Assembly: GCF_004798965.1 (NCBI RefSeq) | Contig: NZ_SDSD01000003.1 | Location: 310,001 to 374,000 of the forward strand | Origin: Onishia niordana | GTDB lineage: Bacteria; Pseudomonadota; Gammaproteobacteria; Pseudomonadales; Halomonadaceae | Direction: 5' to 3' | Length of the DNA: 64,000 nucleotides | Shown here: positions 1-7,519 of the stretch, piece by piece | Position numbering within the stretch: position 1 is the stretch's first letter | Layout: the number at the start of each line of letters is the position of its first letter | Program-made: the position numbers and the translations under genes | The notes under the pieces: generated by a model | The model's input: the letters and a program-made list of their open reading frames with translations, nothing else | What the model was told of the DNA's origin: nothing | Databases searched by the model: none

Positions 1-246
1 CCGCGCCGCATTCCTGACTACGCGCTGCAGTTTGCCGACTTCAACATGGCCTCGAGTATTGGCGCCTTACTATTCGGCACCTCGCAGCTGCTCTTTGTGC
101 TGATGATCATCAAGTGCGTACGGGGTGGCGAGAAGGCGCCGGCCAAGGCTTGGGAGGGTGCTGAAGATCTTGAGTGGACAGTGCCGAGCCCAGCACCGTT
201 GCATACCTTCGATACGCCGCCTCAGTTCCATCATCGAGAAGGGTAA
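1..246 (+). CDS. ctaD: cytochrome c oxidase subunit I, C-terminal end (partial)
   Basis: Frame 1 is open from the first base and encodes a tail beginning PRRIPDYALQFADFN, the typical C-terminal segment of aa3-type cytochrome oxidase subunit I. A last membrane helix (GALLFGTSQLLFVLMII) and a short hydrophilic tail follow, with a TAA stop at 244-246. Subunit I carries heme a and the heme a3-CuB site in the inner membrane, but those parts lie outside the window. ctaG follows after 84 bp, then ctaE, as in Pseudomonas cox clusters. The 5' end is cut by the window edge. Confidence 0.9.
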   Translation, partial: PRRIPDYALQFADFNMASSIGALLFGTSQLLFVLMIIKCVRGGEKAPAKAWEGAEDLEWTVPSPAPLHTFDTPPQFHHREG

Positions 247-330
247 TCCGGCGACTGACAAAGACATTATCGGAGCCACTAGGCGGGCGAGGGGCAAGTT
301 GCCTCGGGTATTGGCGAAGGGAGGGAGCTC

Positions 331-894
331 ATGACAGGAGTACAACGCACGGTAACGCGGACAGTCGTGGTCCTGCTGGCCATGTTCGTCTTCGCCTTTG
401 CCTTGGTGCCCTTATATGACGTCTTTTGTCGCATCACAGGCATCAACGGCAAGGTAGAGAACACCGCCCAGGCGATGGTCCGTGACAGTATCGATGAGTC
501 GCGTGTCATCACCGTGCAGTTCGTTACCCGGGCCGGTGCCGGGCTGCCCTGGAAGCTTGAAGTACTTAATCGCCAAGTACGTGTGCACCCAGGCGCTGCG
601 ACAGAAGTGCATTTCGCTTTCACCAACCATGGATCAACAGCAGGCTGGGGCAGAGCGGTACCCAGTGTGTCGCCCTCCGAAGCATCCCTTTATATGCGCA
701 AGATCACTTGCTTCTGTTTTCAGGAGCAACGCCTCGCCGCCGGTGAGCGCCTTGAAGCGCCTCTGGTGTTCCAGCTGACCCGCGACCTGCCGGACGACAT
801 CAAGACGGTGACGCTGGTCTATACCCTGTATCCGGTAGACGATAAGCCGTTGGCCACCAAGGCCACATCGGTCGTTCCAGGAGGTGAAACATGA
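331..894 (+). CDS. ctaG: cytochrome c oxidase assembly protein CtaG (Cox11 family)
   Basis: 187 aa, the usual Cox11/CtaG length. One N-terminal membrane anchor lies at about residues 9-29, followed by a periplasmic copper-binding domain. The family's CFCF motif is present (Cys127 and Cys129), preceded by a GRAVPSVSP segment that matches the conserved GQAVPSV region. The protein delivers Cu(I) to the CuB site of subunit I. The start at 331 has a good ribosome site (GGGAGGGAG) just upstream. The TGA stop overlaps the ATG of ctaE (ATGA), so the two are probably translationally coupled. Confidence 0.95.
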   Translation: MTGVQRTVTRTVVVLLAMFVFAFALVPLYDVFCRITGINGKVENTAQAMVRDSIDESRVITVQFVTRAGAGLPWKLEVLNRQVRVHPGAATEVHFAFTNHGSTAGWGRAVPSVSPSEASLYMRKITCFCFQEQRLAAGERLEAPLVFQLTRDLPDDIKTVTLVYTLYPVDDKPLATKATSVVPGGET

Positions 895-1748
895 GTGGCA
901 GCTACTACGTTCCGCCGCAGAGCAAATGGCCGGTGCTTGGCTCTTTGGCCGTCGGCGCCCTGATGATAAGTCTCGGCATTCAGTTGGTTCACGGCACGGG
1001 ACTGCTGTTCATGCTTTTGGGCTTGGTCGCCGTGCTTGTGGTGATGTGGCTGTGGTTTCGTGATGTGGTCCTCGAATCTCGTCAGGGGTTATATGATGCC
1101 CAGATGGATCGCTCCTTCCGCTGGGGTATGGGGTGGTTCATTTTCTCTGAGGTAATGTTCTTCGCCGCCTTCTTTGGCGCGCTTTTTTATGTGCGGGTAT
1201 TTGCTGTGCCTTGGTTGGATGGTGAGGGCGCCAAGGGTGTGGCGGCACTACTCTGGCCTGATTTTACGGCCAGCTGGCCGCTGATGAATCCGCCCGGAGC
1301 CGATATTAGTGGTCCTGAGGCTGTGCTCAGTCCATGGCAGCTGCCGCTGGTGAATACCATTTTCCTGGTTGTCTCCAGCGTCACACTGACGATTGCTCAT
1401 GAAGCCTTAAAGGAAGGATTCAGGGAGACTGCCCGCAACTGGTTAATTGGTACCATTTTTCTGGGGGTGTGCTTCCTGATCGTTCAGGGCATCGAGTACT
1501 ACGAAGCCTTCCATCACTACGGTATCACCCTGCAGGCGGGCATCTATGGCTCGACCTTCTTCCTACTGACTGGCTTTCACGGCCTTCATGTCACCATTGG
1601 GGTCATCACTTTGGGTGTCATGCTGATGCGAGTCATGAAAGGGCATTTCGTCCGTGATGATCACTTTGGTTTCGAAGCGGCGGCGTGGTATTGGCACTTC
1701 GTTGATGTGGTGTGGATCGGTCTCTTCATTTTTGTCTATGTATTCTGA
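891..1748 (+). CDS. ctaE: cytochrome c oxidase subunit III
   Basis: 285 aa with about seven predicted membrane helices. Recognisable segments are RWGMGWFIFSEVMFFAAFF near the N-terminus, GSTFFLLTGFHGLHVTIG near residue 225, and the C-terminal AAAWYWHFVDVVWI. All are signatures of aa3-type oxidase subunit III. The start overlaps the stop of ctaG by 4 nt. The gene ends in front of an inverted repeat that also covers the end of the convergent DUF2909 gene. It belongs to the same operon as ctaD and ctaG. Confidence 0.96.
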   Translation: MSGSYYVPPQSKWPVLGSLAVGALMISLGIQLVHGTGLLFMLLGLVAVLVVMWLWFRDVVLESRQGLYDAQMDRSFRWGMGWFIFSEVMFFAAFFGALFYVRVFAVPWLDGEGAKGVAALLWPDFTASWPLMNPPGADISGPEAVLSPWQLPLVNTIFLVVSSVTLTIAHEALKEGFRETARNWLIGTIFLGVCFLIVQGIEYYEAFHHYGITLQAGIYGSTFFLLTGFHGLHVTIGVITLGVMLMRVMKGHFVRDDHFGFEAAAWYWHFVDVVWIGLFIFVYVF

Positions 1749-1750
1749 GG

Positions 1751-1785
1751 GGGCGGCCATTGACTCACTCCTTCACTGGCCGCCC
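1751..1785. terminator. inverted repeat between convergent ctaE and DUF2909 gene
   Basis: A 9-bp perfect inverted repeat (GGGCGGCCA at 1751-1759 and TGGCCGCCC at 1777-1785) sits 2 bp after ctaE and overlaps the stop codon of the minus-strand gene. It could end transcription in both directions. No clear U-tract follows on either strand, so read-through into SURF1 is possible. Confidence 0.45.
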
Positions 1786-1967
1786 AGCTCGCCGAAGTAG
1801 AAACCATAGGTCAGCAGGGCGAATAGCACGACAGCCAGGCTGACGCGAAGCTTGAGCGATATCAGCAGGCGCCGTGAGCGCCCCTGATCACGCAGCAGGA
1901 ACCCGGCTCCGGCCGCCAAGCTTGCGACCATGCATACAAACACCAGAGTGATCAGTGCCTTCAACAT
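1773..1967 (-). CDS. DUF2909 family twin-transmembrane protein
   Basis: 64 aa starting MLKALITLVFVCMVASLAAG, with two predicted membrane helices separated by a basic loop (RDQGRSRR). This matches the small DUF2909 proteins that lie opposite to the cox genes between ctaE and SURF1 in Pseudomonas and relatives. The longer frame upstream is rejected because the ATG at 1967 has a GGAG site just before it. Its start codon and ribosome site interlock with those of SURF1 on the other strand. Its exact role is unknown, but an oxidase-linked membrane role is inferred from conserved position. Confidence 0.75.
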   Translation of the reverse strand: MLKALITLVFVCMVASLAAGAGFLLRDQGRSRRLLISLKLRVSLAVVLFALLTYGFYFGELGGQ

Positions 1968-1977
1968 GAGGAACTCC

Positions 1978-2733
1978 GTGAATTTCGACTCTTCCAGTTC
2001 AAGCAAGCGCGTGCCGACTGTCAAGGTCGTTCTGCTGTGGTGGAGTTTCTGGAGCTTGCTCGTGGTATTGGGTCTCGCCTTGGGTCAGTGGCAGTGGCAG
2101 CGCGCCGCAGAGAAAGAGGCCTATTTGGCAGCCCTTGCTGCAGCTCCGACGTTGGAGTCTCCGCAAGCATCGCCTCCCGATGGGGCGACGTTGATTCTCG
2201 AAGGACAATACCAAGTCGATGAGACACGCTATCTGGACAATCGGACTCATGAGGGGCAGCTGGGTGTGGCCGTCTTGACCCCTTTTCAGGGCCACGATGG
2301 CCGTCGATGGTTGATTGAGCGCGGTTTTTTGCCCACGGGCGTCAGTCGTGAGGCGCCGACGGTCGATACGCCTGAGGGCACGGTTCGGCTAACCGGACAA
2401 TGGCAGTCAGATGGAGAGCGGGCGCCTTTGTTTGGCGATAACCAGGAGGGTGTGCGATTGCAGCGTATTCAGCTTGATGCGTGGGAGGCAGCGGGTGGTT
2501 TTGCCCAATCGGGGTGGCTTCATCTGGAAGAGGGGCCAGGCATGCTGAGTCCCTGGTGGGAGCCCAGCGTGCTGCCGCCTAGCCGCCACCTTGGGTATGC
2601 CGTGCAATGGTGGGGGTTATCGGCCGCTGCTCTGGTAGTGATGTTATTGGGGGGGCGTCGTCTGCGGCGCGCTCGCCTTGCGAATAAGCATGCGCCTACA
2701 CATGCAGATGCTTCCGCTCAGCAGGAGTCTTAG
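1978..2733 (+). CDS. SURF1 family protein, heme a insertion factor
   Basis: About 251 aa with two membrane helices flanking a periplasmic domain, the SURF1 layout. After the first helix comes GQWQWQRAAEKEAYL, matching the family LGxWQxxRxxxK motif. The end carries RHLGYAVQWWGLS, the HxxYAxQW motif. SURF1 helps insert heme a into subunit I. The GTG at 1978 is chosen because GAGGAA lies 4 nt upstream; an ATG at 1966 is in frame but has no such site. It sits between ctaE and the heme A synthesis genes. Confidence 0.9.
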   Translation: MNFDSSSSSKRVPTVKVVLLWWSFWSLLVVLGLALGQWQWQRAAEKEAYLAALAAAPTLESPQASPPDGATLILEGQYQVDETRYLDNRTHEGQLGVAVLTPFQGHDGRRWLIERGFLPTGVSREAPTVDTPEGTVRLTGQWQSDGERAPLFGDNQEGVRLQRIQLDAWEAAGGFAQSGWLHLEEGPGMLSPWWEPSVLPPSRHLGYAVQWWGLSAAALVVMLLGGRRLRRARLANKHAPTHADASAQQES

Positions 2734-2735
2734 CC

Positions 2736-3272
2736 ATGACATACGTCAACCGCCAACGCTTGAAACTGCTGTCACTGATCGCCGTTTTTGCCCTGCCGCT
2801 GGTGGCAGCCTGGGTAATGGTGGAGTGGCGTGTAGGCATCCCCGATGCGCGTACGGCGCATGGTGAGCTCAAGCCTGAGGTACCAGCCCTTGGTGCCTGG
2901 CCTCTTGAGGGGCGTATGCCCGCCTCAGAGAGCGACGACTGGCTGTTGGCATTTGACTGCACGCTTGATTGCGAACAGATGGCCGATCAGTGGTGGCGAT
3001 TGCATCGTGCGTTGGGTAAGGAGGCGACCCGAGTGCGTAGACTGCGCATTGATGCGCCTACGCATGGCGAGGCGGACTCTCTTCCCGGCGAAACCCGGCT
3101 TAACTGGGCTACTGAGCCGGGTTGGAAAGACCCTGGGTATGTCTGGATCGTTAGCCCACAGGGAGAGGCCGTGCTGGGCTATCGGGCGGGCGTTGACCCT
3201 TACGATGTGCTCGACGATCTCAAGCAACTGTTGCGCATGAACCCTGAGCCAGCGGTGCAGTTAAACGGCTAA
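2736..3272 (+). CDS. membrane-anchored SCO-like/thioredoxin-like protein of the cox cluster
   Basis: 178 aa with a single N-terminal membrane anchor (about 9-29) and a periplasmic domain. That domain holds FDCTLDC, a CX3C pair at Cys75 and Cys79, followed by a helix and strand pattern like the start of a thioredoxin fold. It ends with YVWIVSPQGEAVLGYRAG, resembling the last strands of SCO proteins. The His expected before that strand in SCO is not seen (DPGY instead). It starts 2 bp after SURF1 with AGGAG upstream. Similar unnamed proteins occur at this position in Pseudomonas cox clusters. A role in copper or thiol chemistry of CuA assembly is inferred, not shown. Confidence 0.65.
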   Translation: MTYVNRQRLKLLSLIAVFALPLVAAWVMVEWRVGIPDARTAHGELKPEVPALGAWPLEGRMPASESDDWLLAFDCTLDCEQMADQWWRLHRALGKEATRVRRLRIDAPTHGEADSLPGETRLNWATEPGWKDPGYVWIVSPQGEAVLGYRAGVDPYDVLDDLKQLLRMNPEPAVQLNG

Positions 3273-3366
3273 TTGGGCGCTTGGTCGCGGACAATAGGAC
3301 GAACTATTGACCATTAACCTCAAGGAATCTGTTGGTTGCGTGAGTAGTGCATCTTGTTTTGCTAAA

Positions 3367-3410
3367 GCTTTCAACGCGTAAGCGGGCCTTGGGTTGCCTA
3401 TGTTGAAAGC
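3367..3410 (+). other. inverted repeat in ctaA leader
   Basis: A 9-bp perfect inverted repeat (GCTTTCAAC at 3367-3375, GTTGAAAGC at 3402-3410) lies in the 209-bp gap before ctaA. No U-tract follows. It could be a leader hairpin or an operator. The rest of the gap shows only the ctaA ribosome site. Confidence 0.35.
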
Positions 3411-3481
3411 ATGGCATGGTCGATGATCTGAGCTGGGGATACGGCCATCAGGATTTGATTGCTCCAGGATAGGAGGTAGTC

Positions 3482-4534
3482 ATGTCTCAGCACGATCCTA
3501 GGCTGGGCCTGTTGGTTCGGCTAAGCCAGTTAGGCATAGCCTTCACGGTGGCGGTCATCCTGATGGGGGCATTCACACGGTTGATGGATGCAGGGCTGGG
3601 CTGCCCCGATTGGCCTGGTTGCTACGGGGAATGGGTCGTGCCAGCGCCTAGTGTTGCCGAGTCTCATGCGTCGGCTGTGCCGTTGGAACCTCTAAAGGCC
3701 TGGCTCGAGATGATCCATCGGTATCTCGCCACGATGCTTGGCGGAATGGTCGTCATGATGCTGATGTTGGGTTGGCCTCGGCGCAATCGGCCGGGATACC
3801 CGTGGCGTCTGACGCTTGGTCTGCTAGCGGTAATTGCGCTGCAAGGGGCCTTTGGTGCATTCACTGTCACACTTCGGCTATGGCCTCAGGTCGTCACCCT
3901 GCATCTGCTCGGCGGGTTATTGGTGATGCTGATGTTTCTATGGCTACACCTTCGGCTACGGGCGCTGTTGATGAATGCGTCAGTGGTTGGTCGGCCGCTG
4001 CCACGCCTCTCTCGCTGGTGGGGCATAGCGGCGGTGTTACTGGCCCTGCAGCTAGCACTGGGTGGGTGGACCTCAAGTAATTATGCCGGCATCGCCTGTC
4101 AGGGCTTTCCGACCTGCAACGGGCAGTGGTGGCCGGCGATGGATTGGAGCGAAGGGTTCCATCTGACTCAGCAGCTAGGGCCAGACTACCTGCATGGAAA
4201 GTTACATGCCGATGCTCGCACCACGATTCATCTGGCGCATCGGCTTGGCGCTCTGGCGCTAGGATTAAGCCTCGTACTCTTGGCGGCCCGACACTGGTAT
4301 GAGCCTCGATTACGCCCGTGGCTTACCTCTATGCTGGCGGCCTATGGGCTCCAAGTGGGGCTTGGCATTGCCAATGTCGTTTTGTGGTTGCCCCTAGGAC
4401 TGGCACTGGCCCATACCGCAGGGGCCGTTTTGTTGGCGCTTGCGATGGCATTAGCCGCGTGGCATGCCAAGGTTGGCATATCGTCGGCTGGTGTTGCCCA
4501 GGTGCAGGGAGTAGGCAAATGCGCGATAACGTGA
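3482..4534 (+). CDS. ctaA: heme A synthase (COX15/CtaA family)
   Basis: 350 aa with about eight membrane helices. The first half has GAFTRLMDAGLGCPDWPGCYG with Cys41 and Cys47, the second half SSNYAGIACQGFPTCNGQWWP, both typical of type-2 CtaA. Conserved histidines lie in HRYLA, TLHLLGG, LAHRLGA and LAHTAGA. It oxidises the C8 methyl of heme O to give heme A in the inner membrane. The ATG follows a strong AGGAGG. The end overlaps ctaB by 16 nt, so the two enzymes of heme A synthesis are coupled. Confidence 0.95.
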   Translation: MSQHDPRLGLLVRLSQLGIAFTVAVILMGAFTRLMDAGLGCPDWPGCYGEWVVPAPSVAESHASAVPLEPLKAWLEMIHRYLATMLGGMVVMMLMLGWPRRNRPGYPWRLTLGLLAVIALQGAFGAFTVTLRLWPQVVTLHLLGGLLVMLMFLWLHLRLRALLMNASVVGRPLPRLSRWWGIAAVLLALQLALGGWTSSNYAGIACQGFPTCNGQWWPAMDWSEGFHLTQQLGPDYLHGKLHADARTTIHLAHRLGALALGLSLVLLAARHWYEPRLRPWLTSMLAAYGLQVGLGIANVVLWLPLGLALAHTAGAVLLALAMALAAWHAKVGISSAGVAQVQGVGKCAIT

Positions 4535-5436
4535 TGGTGGCTCCGCCGTCATCGACCGATCTCGATTGGCGGTGGCGTGACCTGATGACCTTGGGTAAGC
4601 CTCGTGTGGTGATAGTGATGCTCGTCTGCGTTGCAGTGGGCATGGCCTTGGCTGCGCCGTCGCTTCCGCCTATCGATTTGGTGCTTCATGGTCTCGTGGG
4701 TATTGGCTTGGCTGCATCTGGCGCCGCGGCCTTCAATCATGTGCTCGATCGTAGGCTGGATACGATGATGTTGCGGACGGCACGACGCCCTGTGGCTTCT
4801 CGTCGGTTGCCGACATCCTATGCGTTGGGCTGGGCATCGTTGCTGTCGCTAGTGGGGATTGGATGGCTGGCTTGGCAGGTTAATACGCTGACTGCCTGGC
4901 TGACACTTGCGTCATTGCTGGGCTATGCGTTGGTCTACACGGCTTTCCTAAAGCATGCCACACCTCAAAATATTGTCATTGGCGGGGTGGCCGGCGCAGC
5001 GCCACCTTTGCTTGGGTGGACCGCTATCACGGGACAGCTGGGGCCTGAGCCGCTGTTGTTGATGCTGATCATCTTTGCCTGGACCCCACCGCACTTTTGG
5101 GCATTGGCTATTCATAAACATGATGAATATGCCAAGGCTGGCGTGCCGATGCTGCCCGTCACGCATGGTGATGCCTTCACGAGATTACAGGTATGGCTTT
5201 ATGGCTGGCTCACCGTGGCGGTGACCCTGCTGCCTTTTGTTATTGGCATGAGCGGTCTCCTGTATCTGGTCGGCGTCCTGCTGCTAAATGTTCGCTTCAT
5301 GGTATGGAATTTCCGGGTCTGGCGTGGGCAAGATTCTCAGGCGCCATTAGCGGCCTTCTGGTTCTCGATTCGCTACATCCTTGGCGTCTTCGGTGTCCTG
5401 CTGATTGATCACTACGCGATTCTTCTAGCCGCTTAA
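4519..5436 (+). CDS. ctaB: protoheme IX farnesyltransferase (heme O synthase)
   Basis: 305 aa UbiA-superfamily prenyltransferase with about nine helices. The prenyl-diphosphate motif NHVLDRRLDTMM (Asn73, Asp77, Asp81) is followed by LRTARRP as in all CyoE/CtaB proteins. The second motif is HKHDEYAKAGVPMLP. It attaches farnesyl to heme B to form heme O, the substrate of CtaA just upstream. The start at 4519 has GGGAG seven nt upstream; ATG 4534 is the alternative. A separate SCO gene, often next in this cluster, is not here. Confidence 0.95.
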   Translation: MRDNVMVAPPSSTDLDWRWRDLMTLGKPRVVIVMLVCVAVGMALAAPSLPPIDLVLHGLVGIGLAASGAAAFNHVLDRRLDTMMLRTARRPVASRRLPTSYALGWASLLSLVGIGWLAWQVNTLTAWLTLASLLGYALVYTAFLKHATPQNIVIGGVAGAAPPLLGWTAITGQLGPEPLLLMLIIFAWTPPHFWALAIHKHDEYAKAGVPMLPVTHGDAFTRLQVWLYGWLTVAVTLLPFVIGMSGLLYLVGVLLLNVRFMVWNFRVWRGQDSQAPLAAFWFSIRYILGVFGVLLIDHYAILLAA

Positions 5437-5565
5437 ACGCGGCCCTTACTTAAAGATGATCTCCCCACCACCAAATAGCCGGATGTTGCACGTTGCTAGC
5501 GAACCATTCGGGCGCATCACTGTGCTGCTTCGCATGGTTCGTCGCCCTTGGTGTCGTTGTCCGCG

Positions 5566-5595
5566 TTGGGTTTGCGCGCCTCAGCCGCGTACAAT
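5566..5595 (+). promoter_or_regulatory. possible sigma70 promoter of DUF2489 gene
   Basis: TTGGGT at 5566-5571 and TACAAT at 5590-5595 with an 18-bp spacer, about 36 bp before the start at 5631. Fit to consensus is moderate and no mapping is available. Confidence 0.4.
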
Positions 5596-5630
5596 GCGGG
5601 TATTTTCGATAGGCAGCGAGAGGCGATGAC

Positions 5631-6098
5631 ATGAGTGAGACGATAGCTTGGATAGTGGCTGGCCTCGCGGTAGTGGTTTTGGCGGGTCTTGGTGCTTATG
5701 CCTTCACTCTTTGGAAAGAGGTGCGGCGGCGTGAAGCTTTCAAACGTGAAGAAGCCGAACGTGCCAATCAGCAGTGCCTTGCTAGCCTTGATGCGATCGC
5801 GCGCTCTATGATCAGTCGTCAGGTTGATCTGGTCGAGGGGGCTATGCGGTGCAAGGTGTTGCTCGAGATCATTGATCCAGCCCTGCTGCAGCGTGATAGC
5901 TTCCGCGTGTTTGGCGATGTTCATGAACGTACAGAACACCTACATACTCACTCTGCCCGCAAAGAGCTGAGCCTCAAAGAGCGTCTTGATGAAGATCGCC
6001 AACGTATTGCTGTTGAGGAAGAGTTCGAGACACCTCTGATCGAGGCCGCCCAGGGCGTGTTGACCTTCAAACAACGCTGGCCAGAAAGCCCGAGCTAA
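5631..6098 (+). CDS. DUF2489 domain-containing membrane protein
   Basis: 155 aa with one N-terminal membrane helix (about 6-27), then a charged helical region. The segment ARSMISRQVDLVEGAMRCKVLLEIIDP is characteristic of DUF2489 proteins found in Pseudomonas and Halomonas. The rest is rich in Glu, Arg and Lys and probably forms coiled coil facing the cytoplasm. No catalytic motif is seen and the function is unknown. It stands alone between ctaB and the OmpA-like gene. Confidence 0.75.
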   Translation: MSETIAWIVAGLAVVVLAGLGAYAFTLWKEVRRREAFKREEAERANQQCLASLDAIARSMISRQVDLVEGAMRCKVLLEIIDPALLQRDSFRVFGDVHERTEHLHTHSARKELSLKERLDEDRQRIAVEEEFETPLIEAAQGVLTFKQRWPESPS

Positions 6099-6364
6099 CT
6101 CAGCCGTTTGCCAATATGGAGCGACATTCTTCTCAGAGGCAAAAGCTATCGCATCGAGGTTGCCGTCGTGCTGGCCAAAATTTTTTTCCTTGTCTCCATT
6201 AGGTGACACTTGATTAAATCTGTTGCCTAGCCGAACATCCCATGTTGTGCTTATATTTGATAACGAAGCGAAATAATGCGCTTTTTCGACGCTTTCAGTT
6301 GAGCACCGCTGTTTCGTAACGCCATGGTTGGGTTCGCAGTGATACACATAAGAAGGAGTCTTGC

Positions 6365-7222
6365 ATGAAGAAATCAATGACAGGGTTGCTGATCGGTTCA
6401 GCATTGGTAGTTGGCCTTTCCGGCTGTGCCAGTTCTGCTTCGCAGTCCGCTAATAGCTCAGCAAACGATGCCTGGTACCAGAATCCTTTCGTTTGTGCTG
6501 TCGCAGGCGGTTTGATCGGTGGCGGTATCGGCTACGCCTCGAGCAGCGAGTCTGATGAAGATCAGGGTGCCGCCATTGGCAGCACTGTTGGTGCAACGGC
6601 AGGTGGCATGCTGTGTGCTAAACCTAAGCCGGCTGAGCCGCAGTGTCCGACATTCGGCGGAACGATTCCTGCCGGTGTGGCAACCAACTCTGAAGGTTGC
6701 CCGCTGGATTCAGATGGTGACGGCGTTTACGACTTCCGCGACCAGTGCCCGGGTACCCCGGCCGGCGTCCAGGTTGATCGTAAAGGTTGCCCGCTGGATT
6801 CCGACGCAGATGGCGTACCCGACTTCAAAGATCAGTGCCCGGGCACTCCGGCCGGCGCCGAAGTCAACTCTTTGGGTTGTGTCGATGACCTGGTCCTGGA
6901 AGACGTCAACTTCGAGTTTGACTCTGCCAAGCTGACCATGGGCGCTGAGAGCATTCTGGCGGATGTGGCTGAAAAGCTCGCAGCCAATCCGGAAGCTCGC
7001 GTGCGTCTGGAAGGGCACACCGATTCCGTCGGTTCCGATAGCTATAACAAAGAGCTGTCTCAGGAGCGTGCCAACTCGGTCAAGGCCTTCCTGGCGAGCG
7101 AAGGTATTGATACCTCGCGCATGAATGCTATCGGCTATGGCGAAGAGCAGCCGATCGCTACCAACGATACTGAAGCCGGCCGCGCGGAAAACCGTCGCGT
7201 AGAGCTCGGCGAGTGGGAGTAA
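6365..7222 (+). CDS. OmpA-family outer-membrane lipoprotein with thrombospondin type 3-like repeats
   Basis: 285 aa. A lipoprotein signal ends in LSGC (Cys21), so the protein should be lipid-anchored. A glycine-rich region (about 45-85) resembles a glycine zipper. Two calcium-binding TSP3-like repeats follow (DSDGDGVYDFRDQCPGTPAG and DSDADGVPDFKDQCPGTPAG). Residues from about 178 form the OmpA peptidoglycan-binding domain, with FEFDSAKL, GHTDSVG and the LSQERANSV segment. It probably ties the outer membrane to the cell wall. A clear AAGGAG site precedes the ATG, and a strong terminator follows at 7262. Confidence 0.88.
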   Translation: MKKSMTGLLIGSALVVGLSGCASSASQSANSSANDAWYQNPFVCAVAGGLIGGGIGYASSSESDEDQGAAIGSTVGATAGGMLCAKPKPAEPQCPTFGGTIPAGVATNSEGCPLDSDGDGVYDFRDQCPGTPAGVQVDRKGCPLDSDADGVPDFKDQCPGTPAGAEVNSLGCVDDLVLEDVNFEFDSAKLTMGAESILADVAEKLAANPEARVRLEGHTDSVGSDSYNKELSQERANSVKAFLASEGIDTSRMNAIGYGEEQPIATNDTEAGRAENRRVELGEWE

Positions 7223-7261
7223 AGCTCTGACTCTTTGAACTATTGAGCCAGACTTAGCTGA

Positions 7262-7292
7262 CGAGGGGTGCCAATTGGCACCCCTCGTTTCG
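7262..7292 (+). terminator. rho-independent terminator of the OmpA-family gene
   Basis: CGAGGGGTGCC, loop AATT, GGCACCCCTCG (11-bp perfect stem at 7262-7287) followed by TTTCGTT. It lies 40 bp after the stop codon. The remaining 230 bp before thrS show no other gene. Confidence 0.85.
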
Positions 7293-7519
7293 TTGGGGCA
7301 TGCGCGTCGCGCCATCATCGCTGGCGCTTGAGGAACCCCTTACCCATTGAGCCGGCTGGACGCTCATTGCCTGCCCCTGCTAATGTGCGCTTCCAATCTG
7401 GATGGCGCCCATGAGCCTGTCCAGAGGCGGTGTCTATGCACTGCCACTCCGTCTTCATTCATTTCAGCCTGTCGCATGTCGTCCCTGGTATGGATGACCA
7501 CTGCGCTCGAGGATGCCCA

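Noticed and set aside
125-334. 69-codon frame between ctaD and ctaG as a small cox gene
   Set aside because: It overlaps the ctaD tail out of frame, has no membrane helix and no ribosome site.
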